Shown one piece after another: positions 25,359-33,651 of a stretch of DNA of 64,000 bases. Position numbers and translations under genes: made by a program. The notes beneath the pieces are model-generated. The model was not told the origin of the DNA, did no database searches, and worked only from the letters and a program-made list of their open reading frames with translations. How positions within the stretch are numbered: position 1 is the stretch's first letter; each line of letters starts with the position of its first letter. The DNA is from Pontibacter roseus DSM 17521 (lineage in GTDB: Bacteria > Bacteroidota > Bacteroidia > Cytophagales > Hymenobacteraceae): NCBI RefSeq assembly GCF_000373265.1, contig NZ_KB890761.1:1042599-1106598 (forward strand), written 5' to 3'.

Positions 25359-26141
25359 GTGAGAAATATTGTTATTGTCCCCATCCTGGCCCTTATTTTA
25401 CTGCTATGCTCTTCCAATAAACTGGAGTTTCGCAAGGCCTACAAACTACGTACAGTGGTAATTGACGCCGGCCACGGAGGCAAGGATATTGGCTGTAACG
25501 GAAAAGTCTCACACGAGGCCGATGTGGCCCTCAGACTCGCTCTGCAGGTAGGCGGCCTGATTGAGAAAAACGTGCCGGATGTGAAGGTGGTGTATACCCG
25601 CAAGGATGACACCTTCGTGGAACTCATCGACCGGGCAGGTATAGCCAACAAGAACAACGCGGACCTCTTCATCTCCATCCACCTGAACGCGGGACCTCCC
25701 ACCGCCTTCGGAACCGAGACCTATACCATGGGCCTGCATACCACCAACGGCAACCTGGCTGTGGCCAAGCGCGAGAACGCCGTAATTTTGCAGGAAGATG
25801 ACTACAAGGAGAAGTATGGCGGCTTTGACCCCAACTCCCCGCAGAGCCACATCATGTTCGCCCTGCACCAGAGTGCCTACATCGACAACAGCCTTCGCTT
25901 CGCCCAGAAAGTGGAGAATGAGTTCAAAACACGGGTGGGCCGCACCAGCCGCGGCGTGAAGCAGGCCGGCTTCCTGGTGCTGTGGAAATCCTACATGCCG
26001 AGCGTGCTGATTGAGGCCGGCTTCCTGACCAACCCTACAGAGGAAAAATTCCTTAACGATAAGACTAACCAAACGTATATGGCATCAGGTATATATCGTG
26101 CCTTCAAGGAGTACAAGCAAGAGCTTGAAGCCATGAACTAA
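25359..26141 (+). CDS. N-acetylmuramoyl-L-alanine amidase
   Basis: The enzyme cuts the bond between MurNAc and the stem peptide, probably for daughter-cell separation. Starting at GTG, it has a short hydrophobic N-terminus (IVIVPILALILLLCSSN) serving as signal peptide or, with LLLCS, as a lipoprotein signal. The amidase_3 fold follows: VVIDAGHGGKDIGC (zinc His), SHEADVALRLA (zinc Glu), ADLFISIHLNAG (zinc His) and VLIEAGFLTNPTEEKFL with the catalytic Glu. It sits 21 bases before mlaD and diverges from lptD, forming an envelope-related group. Confidence 0.92.
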   Translation: MRNIVIVPILALILLLCSSNKLEFRKAYKLRTVVIDAGHGGKDIGCNGKVSHEADVALRLALQVGGLIEKNVPDVKVVYTRKDDTFVELIDRAGIANKNNADLFISIHLNAGPPTAFGTETYTMGLHTTNGNLAVAKRENAVILQEDDYKEKYGGFDPNSPQSHIMFALHQSAYIDNSLRFAQKVENEFKTRVGRTSRGVKQAGFLVLWKSYMPSVLIEAGFLTNPTEEKFLNDKTNQTYMASGIYRAFKEYKQELEAMN

Positions 26142-26162
26142 AGCTAAACCAAACGGTCTTAC

Positions 26163-27218
26163 GTGAAAATATCCAAAGAAATCAAAGTTGCCCTGCTAGG
26201 TATAGTGGCAATCATCATCCTATATTTCGGGTTCATGTTTCTGAAAGGGTCCGATCTCTTCTCTAAATCCAATACCTTCCATGTTGTTTATGATAATGTA
26301 GATGGCCTCTCGGTGTCCAACCCTGTTGTTTTGAACGGTATACAGGTGGGGCATGTGAAGGAACTCACGCTGCTGACTGAGAGAGGCAACCAAATCAAAG
26401 TAGACATAGAAGTGCGCAAGGACCTGCAGATTGGTGACTCCACTATCGCCAGCCTGGGCAACTCCGATTTGTTGGGTAGCAAGGCCATCACGCTATACCT
26501 GCGCAACAATTCCAAGCAATACAACGGGGGCGAGGAGTTGATATCCTACAAAGAGACAAGCATAGCGGACATGCTTTCTTCCAAATCGGTGCCTGTGATT
26601 GATAAGGTGGATACCACCCTGGCCCGCGTGAACAGGCTGCTGGACAGCGAGGCGAAAAACAACCTGCAGCAGATACTGGCCAACTCCAACGAGACCACCA
26701 AGACCGTCAATGACATATTGCGGGAGAACCAGCGCAACATCAACCAGATTACCACCAACCTCACCCAGCTGACTTCCGCCCTGAAACAGACGCAGCGTAA
26801 CATAGACCGTCTGGCCGTGAACATGACCGAGATTACGGATACGCTGAAGCAGGTGGAAATCAACAAGCTGGTGCGGGACGCCAACTCCGCCGTGAACGAA
26901 CTGGAGACGACTATCTCCAAACTCAACTCCAACGAAGGCTCGCTGGGCAGGCTCATGAACGATGAGGAACTGTACCAGAACATGAACCGCTCCACCGAAG
27001 CGCTCAACCTGCTGCTGCGCGATATACAGGCCTACCCGAAACGCTATGTGCAGTTCTCGCTCATCGGCCGCAAAGACAGGTATAAGGTAGACGCCACAGG
27101 CCGTGTGATTACGCTGGAGGAGGTGAAGGAGCTGCAGGACGAGAACCCGGATGAATTCCGCCGCCCGGTTCTGGATTCCCTGAGTGTGCCAGCCACTGAC
27201 ACCACAAAAAGGCAATAA
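26163..27218 (+). CDS. MlaD/MCE-family lipid transport protein
   Basis: Starts at GTG. One N-terminal membrane anchor (VALLGIVAIIILYFGFMFL) is followed by the MCE domain at about residues 38-115: HVVYDNVDGLSVSNPVVLNG, VGHVKELTL, QIGDSTIASLGNSDLLGSKA. The rest (about 130-290) is a long helical and coiled region with many Asn and Thr (NINQITTNLTQLTSALKQTQ), as in Bacteroidota MlaD proteins. These form hexameric rings that carry phospholipids between the membranes. The permease and ATPase partners are not adjacent here, which is unusual. It follows the amidase in the same transcript. Confidence 0.9.
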   Translation: MKISKEIKVALLGIVAIIILYFGFMFLKGSDLFSKSNTFHVVYDNVDGLSVSNPVVLNGIQVGHVKELTLLTERGNQIKVDIEVRKDLQIGDSTIASLGNSDLLGSKAITLYLRNNSKQYNGGEELISYKETSIADMLSSKSVPVIDKVDTTLARVNRLLDSEAKNNLQQILANSNETTKTVNDILRENQRNINQITTNLTQLTSALKQTQRNIDRLAVNMTEITDTLKQVEINKLVRDANSAVNELETTISKLNSNEGSLGRLMNDEELYQNMNRSTEALNLLLRDIQAYPKRYVQFSLIGRKDRYKVDATGRVITLEEVKELQDENPDEFRRPVLDSLSVPATDTTKRQ

Positions 27219-27236
27219 GGCATCTTATAAAAATTG

Positions 27237-27244
27237 TATATTTG
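27237..27244 (+). promoter_or_regulatory. Candidate -7 box for the carboxylase gene
   Basis: TATATTTG is an exact match, 62 bases before the ATG. It is followed at once by a hairpin (next entry). Confidence 0.5.
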
Positions 27245-27246
27245 TG

Positions 27247-27271
27247 AAATCCGCCCTTAAAGCGGATTTTT
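27247..27271 (+). terminator. Hairpin with T run between mlaD and the carboxylase gene
   Basis: AAATCCGC pairs with GCGGATTT (loop CCTTAAA) and ends in TTTTT. It can end the amidase-mlaD transcript; because it directly follows a -7 box, it could also be at the very 5' end of the carboxylase message. Confidence 0.65.
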
Positions 27272-27306
27272 CATTGTAAATCAGTCTCTCAACTCTACAA
27301 CCCTTC

Positions 27307-28935
27307 ATGGATATCGAATTCAATAAAAACGAGGACTCCCTAAAGCAGCTGAGTTTCCAGCTGAGAAGCAAACTGAAGAAAGTATACCTGGGCGGCGGTG
27401 AGAAGCGCATCCAGAAAGAGCATGAAAAGGGCAAGATGACGGCCCGCGAGCGCATCGCCTACCTGCTCGACGAAGGTACTGAGTTCTTGGAAGTAGCCGC
27501 CTTTGCAGGCGAGGGAATGTACCAAGACGTAGGTGGCTGTCCCAGCGGCGGCGTGGTGACAGGTATAGGCTACATCAAAGGGCGCCAGTGCGTGGTAGTA
27601 GCCAACGATGCCACTGTGAAAGCCGGCGCTTGGTTCCCCATCACCGCCAAAAAGAACCTGCGTGCCCAGGAAATCTCCATTGAGAACAAACTGCCTATCG
27701 TATACCTAGTGGACAGCGCCGGTGTGTTTCTGCCCATGCAGGACGAGATATTCCCAGACAAAGAGCACTTCGGGCGCATGTTCCGCAACAATGCCGTGAT
27801 GAGCTCTATGGGCATCGTGCAGATTGCCGCCATCATGGGCAGCTGCGTGGCCGGAGGAGCCTACCTACCGATTATGAGCGATGAGGCCTTGATAGTGGAA
27901 GGAACTGGTTCTGTGTTTTTGGGCGGTTCCTACCTTGTGAAATCAGCCATTGGAGAGAACATTGACAATGAAACGCTGGGCGGTGCGACCACCCATTGCG
28001 AGATTTCTGGCGTGACCGATTACAAGTGCAAGGACGACAAAGAGGCGCTGGACCACATCCGCACCATTTTCGATAAACTGGGCGAGAACCCGAAGGCCGG
28101 TTTCAGCCGCATAGAACCCGCATCCCCCAAGCTGGAGGAAAGCGAAATCTATGGGATGCTGCCCGCCGACCGTACCAAGCCCTACGACATGATGGATATC
28201 ATCCATCGCCTGGTAGATAACTCGGAATTTGAGCCTTACAAGGACCTGTACGGACAGACGCTCATCTGTGGCTTGGGCCGCATAGACGGTTGGGCAGTAG
28301 GTATAGTGGCCAACCAACGCAAGATTGTGAAGAGCAAAAAAGGTGAGATGCAGATGGGCGGCGTGATTTACTCTGACTCCGCTGACAAGGCCGCCCGCTT
28401 CATCATGAACTGCAACCAGAAAAAGATTCCGCTGGTGTTCCTGCACGATGTATCCGGCTTTATGGTGGGCAGCAAAGCCGAGCACGGCGGCATTATCAAG
28501 GACGGCGCCAAGATGGTGAATGCCATGGCCAACTCTGTGGTACCGAAGTTCACCATCATCCTGGGCAACAGCTACGGGGCCGGCAACTATGCCATGTGCG
28601 GCAAAGCCTACGACCCACGCCTGATTTACGCCTGGCCATCGGCACAACTGGCGGTGATGAGCGGAGCGGCTGCGGCCAAAACCCTGCTTCAGATACAGGT
28701 GTCGGCGTTGAAGGCTAAGGGAGAGGAGATTACACCGGAGGCGGAACAGGAGCTGCTGGAGCGCATCACGGCCAAGTACAACGAGGAGCTGTCGCCTTAC
28801 TATGCGGCCGCCAGGTTGTGGATAGACGGCATCATTGACCCGCTGGAGACCCGCAAGGTGATTTCAATGGGCATAGAGGCCGCAAACCACGCGCCAATCG
28901 AAAAGCCTTACAACGTAGGTGTTATACAGACGTAA
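27307..28935 (+). CDS. Acyl-CoA carboxylase beta (carboxyltransferase) subunit, methylcrotonyl-CoA-type
   Basis: This 542-residue protein has the two crotonase-like halves of biotin-dependent carboxyltransferases. Blocks such as VVANDATVKAGAWFPIT, KNLRAQEI, HFGRMFRNNAVMSSMGI and GSCVAGGAYLPIMSDEALIV are closer to methylcrotonyl-CoA carboxylase beta than to propionyl-CoA carboxylase beta. The C-terminal half has FLHDVSGFMVGSKAEHGGII and NYAMCGKAYDPRLIYAWPSA. It transfers the carboxyl group from biotin to an acyl-CoA, in leucine breakdown or in feeding methylmalonyl-CoA. No biotin-carboxylase alpha subunit is in the window, so the substrate remains open. It has its own promoter candidate. Confidence 0.9.
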   Translation: MDIEFNKNEDSLKQLSFQLRSKLKKVYLGGGEKRIQKEHEKGKMTARERIAYLLDEGTEFLEVAAFAGEGMYQDVGGCPSGGVVTGIGYIKGRQCVVVANDATVKAGAWFPITAKKNLRAQEISIENKLPIVYLVDSAGVFLPMQDEIFPDKEHFGRMFRNNAVMSSMGIVQIAAIMGSCVAGGAYLPIMSDEALIVEGTGSVFLGGSYLVKSAIGENIDNETLGGATTHCEISGVTDYKCKDDKEALDHIRTIFDKLGENPKAGFSRIEPASPKLEESEIYGMLPADRTKPYDMMDIIHRLVDNSEFEPYKDLYGQTLICGLGRIDGWAVGIVANQRKIVKSKKGEMQMGGVIYSDSADKAARFIMNCNQKKIPLVFLHDVSGFMVGSKAEHGGIIKDGAKMVNAMANSVVPKFTIILGNSYGAGNYAMCGKAYDPRLIYAWPSAQLAVMSGAAAAKTLLQIQVSALKAKGEEITPEAEQELLERITAKYNEELSPYYAAARLWIDGIIDPLETRKVISMGIEAANHAPIEKPYNVGVIQT

Positions 28936-29031
28936 ATCATAGGATTATATTGGAGGGAAGAGGCAGGCGCAGCCATCTGTAGAAGCGCGTGCCTCAGGTA
29001 TAGCTGTTTAAAATAAAATACGATTACAAGC

Positions 29032-29880
29032 GTGACGAAGAAGGAAATAAAGGCACTTATCTCGCTGTTGGATGACATCGACCATGAGGTGGCCTCGCAT
29101 GTGGAGCAGAAGATAGTGTCGCTGGGGGAGAGCATCATACCCTTTTTGGAAGAGGAGTGGGAGGAGACGCTGGACGCGGACCTGCAGAAGAAAATCGAGG
29201 ACCTGATTCACAACCTACAGTTCGACGGGCTGCTGCAACGGCTGAAAGACTGGAAGGAAGGCGGCGGGCAGGATTTGATTGAAGGGCTTTGGCTGGTGAA
29301 CACCTACCTATACCCGGATGTGGAGCTGGCAACTCTGAACAAAGCCATAGAGCAGCTGTACTTCGATGCCTGGACGCACATGAAGGAAAACATGCACCCG
29401 TATGACCAGGTAAAGGCGCTCAACAACGTGCTGTTCCGGGAAAAGCGTTTTTCTGCCAACACCAAGAACTTCCATTCGCCGTCCAACTCCATGCTGCACC
29501 TGGCGCTGGAGACCAAGCGCGGCAATCCGCTTACGCTGTGCGCCATCTACATGACCATTGCGCAGAAGCTGGACATGCCGGTGTTCGGCGTGAACCTGCC
29601 CAACCTGTTCATCCTGACCTACAAACTAGGCGAGGTACAGTTTTATATCAATGTGTACAACAAGGGCCTCATGCTGTCCAAAACGGATATAGATAACTAC
29701 ATTCTGCAGCTCAACCTGAACCCGGTAGATATCTTCTATGAGCCTTGCTCCAACCTCGAAATCATTAAGCGGGCACTGCGCAACCTGGCCTTCTCTTTTG
29801 AGAAGACGAATGACCTGGAGAAGGCGACGGAGGTGACCAAGCTGCTCACCGCCATCACAGACGACGACCCTGCTATTTAG
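29032..29880 (+). CDS. SirB1/transglutaminase-like family protein
   Basis: Starts at GTG; 282 residues, no signal peptide. The first 70 residues are helical and HEAT-like (LISLLDDIDHEVASHVEQKI). The middle has the SirB1 pattern: LNNVLFREKRFSANTKNFHS, SNSMLHLALETKRGNPLTLC, AIYMTIAQKLDMPVFGVNLP and LFILTYKL. The Cys in GNPLTLC is at the place of the transglutaminase-fold nucleophile, but the His that would pair with it is not clear. The C-terminal helices (NLEIIKRALRNLAFSFEKTN) look like a TPR. The function of this widespread family is unknown. It lies about 100 bases behind the carboxylase gene. Confidence 0.85.
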   Translation: MTKKEIKALISLLDDIDHEVASHVEQKIVSLGESIIPFLEEEWEETLDADLQKKIEDLIHNLQFDGLLQRLKDWKEGGGQDLIEGLWLVNTYLYPDVELATLNKAIEQLYFDAWTHMKENMHPYDQVKALNNVLFREKRFSANTKNFHSPSNSMLHLALETKRGNPLTLCAIYMTIAQKLDMPVFGVNLPNLFILTYKLGEVQFYINVYNKGLMLSKTDIDNYILQLNLNPVDIFYEPCSNLEIIKRALRNLAFSFEKTNDLEKATEVTKLLTAITDDDPAI

Positions 29881-29944
29881 GTATAGCCACAAAGCAGAAG
29901 GCCGCCCCAGTAACTGGAGCGGCCTTCTGCTTTGTGGCTATACC
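29880..29944. terminator. Long bidirectional terminator bounded by GGTATAG/CTATACC
   Basis: Perfect 26-bp arms start GGTATAGCCACAAAGCAGAA and end with its reverse complement, around a 13-base loop, between two convergent genes. The recurring word of the window forms the base of the stem. Confidence 0.85.
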
Positions 29945-29948
29945 TTGG

Positions 29949-30539
29949 TTAGTATTTTTTTATCATACAGCCTGTTGGGCGTTTGTCAAGTGTGGTCACC
30001 GTTTTGTTAGCCAGCACCTCGTCAATCACAGACTTGAGGTAGTTGTTCTTCACATTGGTCTCCACCTGTGGGTTGTCGTCAATGGCGCCTTTATATTTCA
30101 GCACGAATTCGCCGTTGGTGTTGTGCAGCACAAACACCTCCGGGGTTTTGGTGGCGCCAAAGCGCTGGCTGATTTTCTGCCCTTCGTCGGCTAGGTATGG
30201 GAAGCCATAGTTCTTGGCTGCCAGGTCCTCTAGTTTATCACTGCCTTCGCCAAGGCCTACCGTCGGGTTGATGAACACAAACTGCACCCCCTGCGGGTCA
30301 TATGACTTCGAAAGCGTGACGAGCCGGTTCTCATAGAGCTTTGAGTAAGGACACTGGTTGTTGGTGAAGACTACCACCACCGCCTTGCTCCTGGCGAATT
30401 CGCTGAGGGAGACGGATTTGTTCTGACTGTCCTTCAGCGAGAAGTCAGCTACTTTACTGCCCAGCTGGTAACCGCCACCCTGGGCGAAAACGCTGGCTGT
30501 AACCAGAAAGGCTACGGCAAAAGAAGCTAGGTATTTCAT
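29949..30539 (-). CDS. Secreted AhpC/TSA-type redoxin
   Basis: MKYLASFAVAFLVTASVFAQ is a Sec signal peptide. The thioredoxin-fold domain has GSKVADFSLKDSQNKSVSLS, the active-site region VVVVFTNNQCPYSKLYENRL with one Cys in N-x-C-P-Y-S, FINPTVG, and PEVFVLHNTNGEFVLKYKGA. The second Cys of a C-x-x-C pair is replaced by Ser; a distant C-terminal Cys in PTGCMIKKY is conserved in this Bacteroidota subgroup. It is therefore more likely a one- or two-Cys peroxidase or an unusual reductase in the periplasm than a classic thioredoxin. The PPTase gene lies 30 bases upstream on the same strand and may be cotranscribed. Confidence 0.87.
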   Translation of the reverse strand: MKYLASFAVAFLVTASVFAQGGGYQLGSKVADFSLKDSQNKSVSLSEFARSKAVVVVFTNNQCPYSKLYENRLVTLSKSYDPQGVQFVFINPTVGLGEGSDKLEDLAAKNYGFPYLADEGQKISQRFGATKTPEVFVLHNTNGEFVLKYKGAIDDNPQVETNVKNNYLKSVIDEVLANKTVTTLDKRPTGCMIKKY

Positions 30540-30569
30540 ATCGTTTGTTTTAGGTAAGTAAGCGTGGGG

Positions 30570-31208
30570 TCATTTGTCAATACTGTAGGTGAGCACATGA
30601 CCAAGCAGAAGCTCGTGTTGAATCTGATACAATTTAGAAAATTTATCGGTAATTACCTGCCCCTGCAACACGTTGTTTTCAGCACCCTGGGCGGGTTCCA
30701 CGAATAAGTTCTCTTTAAAAACCAACTGCTTTTTACCGTACATCTTGTACAATGTTTCTTTGGCACTCCAGTACAGGCAAGTCTTCAGCTCATCATCGGC
30801 GGTCAGTATCCGCTCCCGCTCCGTCAGAAACTTGTCTGCCACACGCAGTGCCTTCGGGCTGATATACTCAATATCTATGCCAACCTCATACCTATCGGAA
30901 AGGATGACGGCGGCCAGGCTGGGGGAGTGGGTGATGGACAGGTGCAGGCCCTCTTTCTGGAGCAGGGGTTTGCCGGTCAAATCGCGGAGCAGGGGCAGCG
31001 GCTCGGCAGTGAAGCGCTGCAGCAATTGGTATACCAGCACCCGGCTTGCCAGCCACTCCCGCTGCCTGCGCGGGTGGGTATGCGCCAGTGCCTGTTGCGC
31101 ATCGAAATGAGGCGGCAGGGTATGGAGCAGCTCCTCCGGCTCCTCTTCCAGGGTCCATATTCCCAGCAAGGTATGGCTATCGAGTTCGCGGGTGTGGAAG
31201 AGGGGCAT
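30570..31208 (-). CDS. 4'-phosphopantetheinyl transferase (Sfp type)
   Basis: The enzyme moves the phosphopantetheine arm from CoA to acyl- or peptidyl-carrier proteins. The family blocks are present: REWLASRVLVYQLL, KPLLQKEGLHLSITHSPSLA, VGIDIEYISPKAL with the Mg-binding D-x-E, FLTERE, and YWSAKETLYKMYGKK. At 212 residues it is a normal Sfp-type protein, longer than AcpS. No polyketide or peptide synthase is near, so the target is probably the housekeeping acyl-carrier protein. It may form a short unit with the redoxin downstream. Confidence 0.88.
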   Translation of the reverse strand: MPLFHTRELDSHTLLGIWTLEEEPEELLHTLPPHFDAQQALAHTHPRRQREWLASRVLVYQLLQRFTAEPLPLLRDLTGKPLLQKEGLHLSITHSPSLAAVILSDRYEVGIDIEYISPKALRVADKFLTERERILTADDELKTCLYWSAKETLYKMYGKKQLVFKENLFVEPAQGAENNVLQGQVITDKFSKLYQIQHELLLGHVLTYSIDK

Positions 31209-31291
31209 GGCAGGGGTTTTTGGGTAAGGACGAGGGGGTTAGCCGCAATTGTTGTAAATTTAGGTAAAATCTAGAACCAAGGTACGAATAC

Positions 31292-32215
31292 ATGGCTAGC
31301 AAGATACAAGTAGAGAAACTCGCCACCCTCACCGGCCACCGGGACTGCGTGTATACCCTGGGGGGAGCAACAGACCCTGCCACGGTGTACTCGGCGGGTG
31401 GTGACGGCATGGTGGCCGCCTGGGATTTGAACAACCCGGAGACAGGGGAATTGGTAGCCAAGGTGACTACTTCGGTGTACGCACTGCGGAATGTGCCGGA
31501 ACGGGAGCTGCTCCTGATAGGCCAGAACATGGAAGGGCTGCATGTGATTGACCTGCAGAGCAAAGCCATACGGGCTTCTGTGGCGCTGCCCAAAGTGGCC
31601 ATATTCGATATAGCCCATGTGCCGGAGACGGACCAGGTATACGTGGGGCTGGCAAACGGAGGTATAGCGGTCATCGGTGCCACAGACTTTGAGCTGCGCA
31701 GCATGGTGCGCAAATCAGGCAAGAGCGTGCGGAGCCTGGCTTACAACCCTGCTACAAACGAACTGGCCGCCGGGTATAGCGACCACGTGGTGCGGATTTT
31801 TGATGCCACCACCATGGAACTGAAGCACGAGCTGACTGCCCATACCAATTCCGTGTTCACGGTCGTTTACTCTCCAGATGGCACGCTCTTGCTCACAGCT
31901 GGCCGCGATGCGCACCTGCGGGTATGGGAGGTGCAGGAAGAATACAAGGAGCGCGGCTACGTGATAGCCCACATGTATACCGTCAACCACATCACCTACA
32001 GCCCGGATGGCCGCCATTTCGCGAGCTGCAGCATGGATAAGTCCATCAAGATTTGGGATGCCCAGACCTTCAAATTACTCAAGGTTATTGACAAAGTCCG
32101 GAACGCCGGCCACGGCACCTCCGTCAACAAATTATTTTGGTCGGCTCATCAGAATCAGTTAGTTTCGTGTAGCGATGACCGGACCATTTCGGTCTGGAAT
32201 ATAAATTTCAGTTAG
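31292..32215 (+). CDS. WD40 repeat protein, cytoplasmic
   Basis: A 307-residue protein with no signal peptide, made of seven WD40-type repeats of about 40 residues. Clear blades are LTGHRDCVYTLGGATDPATV, VYSAGGDGMVAAWDLN, LAYNPATNELAAGYSDHVVR, LTAHTNSVFTVVYSPDGTLL, THLRVW-like DAHLRVWEVQ, FASCSMDKSIKIWDAQTFKL and LVSCSDDRTISVWNINFS. Length fits one complete seven-bladed propeller, so the whole protein is a single scaffold. Bacterial proteins of this kind usually bring partners together. The next gene, a DivIVA-domain gene, starts 4 bases after the stop, so a shared task at the cell pole or division site is possible, but this is inference. Confidence 0.88.
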   Translation: MASKIQVEKLATLTGHRDCVYTLGGATDPATVYSAGGDGMVAAWDLNNPETGELVAKVTTSVYALRNVPERELLLIGQNMEGLHVIDLQSKAIRASVALPKVAIFDIAHVPETDQVYVGLANGGIAVIGATDFELRSMVRKSGKSVRSLAYNPATNELAAGYSDHVVRIFDATTMELKHELTAHTNSVFTVVYSPDGTLLLTAGRDAHLRVWEVQEEYKERGYVIAHMYTVNHITYSPDGRHFASCSMDKSIKIWDAQTFKLLKVIDKVRNAGHGTSVNKLFWSAHQNQLVSCSDDRTISVWNINFS

Positions 32216-32219
32216 GATT

Positions 32220-33200
32220 ATGAAGATTACACCCCTAGAAATCAGGCAAAAGACATTTGAGAAGGCGTTCCGAGGTTTGGACAAGGATGAAGTAAATGCC
32301 TTTTTGCTGACCTTATCGCAGCAGTGGGAGAAACTGATGGATGAGAACAAGGATTTGCGCAACAAGCTGGAGGCCGCGCATCGCGAGACCCAGAAGCTGC
32401 GTGAGGTGGAATCTTCCCTATACAAAACCCTGAAAACCGCCGAAGACACCGGCAACAGCATACTCGAGCAGGCCAGCAAGTCATCGGAGCTGAAACTGCG
32501 CGAGGCACAGCTGCAGGCAGACCAGCTCCTGAACATGGCGCGCAACCAGGCCCGCACCGTGCTGGAGGACTCCAAGAAGCAGGCGGAGCGGGTGATAGGC
32601 GAGATGCAGCAGGAAGTGAAGGCCCTGGAGCAGGATTACCAGCGCATGGAGTCTTACCTGGAGACCATGGTGCGTGACCTCCGCAACCTAGCCAACGAGG
32701 CCCTGGAAAAAGCCGAGAAGACGAAATCAAAACCTAAAACCAGTACATCCAGTATTCTCTCAAGGGCAGCCGAAGTACGCGTAGAGCAACCCGAGCTGCT
32801 CCATAACCTGAGAGACATGGACAACACAGCATCAAATAGAACCATACAATTGCCTGAGACTACGGATAGCGTGGTGACGTCGGCCACCCTGGTGACCGGC
32901 AGCGGCTACGAGCCTTTTGGCGACCCTGCCCCGGACGTGACGCAGCCTCAACCCGAGGTGCCTAACCCTGTGACCCCGGTGCCGGATATACCTGCCCCCG
33001 AGATTGAGCAGCCAAAGCCTGAGTACCCGGGTACCGTGCCTGCCCCTGAAATAGAGCGCCCTATACCTGACATACAACCCGTGACGCCAGACAAGCCGGA
33101 GATTCAGCCTCCGCTGACGGAGCCATCGCGCAACCTGGCCGACTGGGCGAAGAGCAGGGAAAAGGAGAAGGCCGGTTCCTTCTTTGACGAGATAGGCTAA
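32220..33200 (+). CDS. DivIVA-domain coiled-coil protein with Pro-rich tail
   Basis: Residues 1-60 match the DivIVA lipid-binding N-terminus: KITPLEIRQKTFEKAFRGLD, KDEVNAFLLTLSQQWEKLMD. A coiled coil covers about residues 35-175 (ENKDLRNKLEAAHRETQKLR, LREAQLQADQLLNMARNQAR). The last 120 residues are Pro/Glu-rich with repeats of the type PEIEQPKPEYPGTVPAPEIE and end DWAKSREKEKAGSFFDEIG. DivIVA proteins bind negatively curved membrane in Gram-positive bacteria; DivIVA-domain proteins are also found in Bacteroidota, where their role is unclear. It lies in a tight operon between a WD40 gene (4 bases) and folB (9 bases). Confidence 0.88.
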   Translation: MKITPLEIRQKTFEKAFRGLDKDEVNAFLLTLSQQWEKLMDENKDLRNKLEAAHRETQKLREVESSLYKTLKTAEDTGNSILEQASKSSELKLREAQLQADQLLNMARNQARTVLEDSKKQAERVIGEMQQEVKALEQDYQRMESYLETMVRDLRNLANEALEKAEKTKSKPKTSTSSILSRAAEVRVEQPELLHNLRDMDNTASNRTIQLPETTDSVVTSATLVTGSGYEPFGDPAPDVTQPQPEVPNPVTPVPDIPAPEIEQPKPEYPGTVPAPEIERPIPDIQPVTPDKPEIQPPLTEPSRNLADWAKSREKEKAGSFFDEIG

Positions 33201-33209
33201 GCCGCACCC

Positions 33210-33566
33210 ATGGGACAGATTGCGCTGGAAGGTATGGAGTTTTTCGCCTTCCATGGCTACTATGACGAGGAGCAGAAAATCGGGAACAAGTACGGTATAG
33301 ACCTGTTCATTGAAACCGACCTGCGCCGCGCCGCTGAAACCGATGACCTGCACCAGACCGTGAACTATGAGGTGTTATATGCGCTGGCGCTGGAGGAGAT
33401 GAAGGTTCCGGCCCGCTTGCTGGAGCACCTCGGCCACCGCATCATCGACAAAATTTACGAGCGTTTTCCGTTTGTGGAGTCCGTGAAAATCAAGGTATAC
33501 AAGTTCAACCCACCCCTCGGCGGTATATGCAAATGGGCGAAGGTGACGCTTGAAGAAACCAGATAA
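33210..33566 (+). CDS. folB: Dihydroneopterin aldolase
   Basis: FolB splits dihydroneopterin to hydroxymethyldihydropterin and glycolaldehyde in folate synthesis. The 118-residue protein shows GMEFFAFHGYYDEEQKIGNK, with the conserved FHG and Glu, DLFIETDLRRAAETDDLHQT, VNYEVLYAL, LLEHLGHRIIDKIYERFP and VKIKVYKFNPPLGG with the catalytic Lys region. It is the third gene of the WD40-DivIVA-folB operon and is followed by a terminator. Confidence 0.94.
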   Translation: MGQIALEGMEFFAFHGYYDEEQKIGNKYGIDLFIETDLRRAAETDDLHQTVNYEVLYALALEEMKVPARLLEHLGHRIIDKIYERFPFVESVKIKVYKFNPPLGGICKWAKVTLEETR

Positions 33567-33597
33567 AGAGTACTTATTGATGCGAGAGCAGTCGGTG

Positions 33598-33619
33598 CAG
33601 CCATGCGCCGGCTGTTTTT
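33598..33619 (+). terminator. Terminator behind folB
   Basis: CAGCC pairs with GGCTG around ATGCGCC and is followed by TTTTT. Confidence 0.65.
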
Positions 33620-33651
33620 GTTTTGAGGCTATACCTGGAGAAAAGGGAAAT

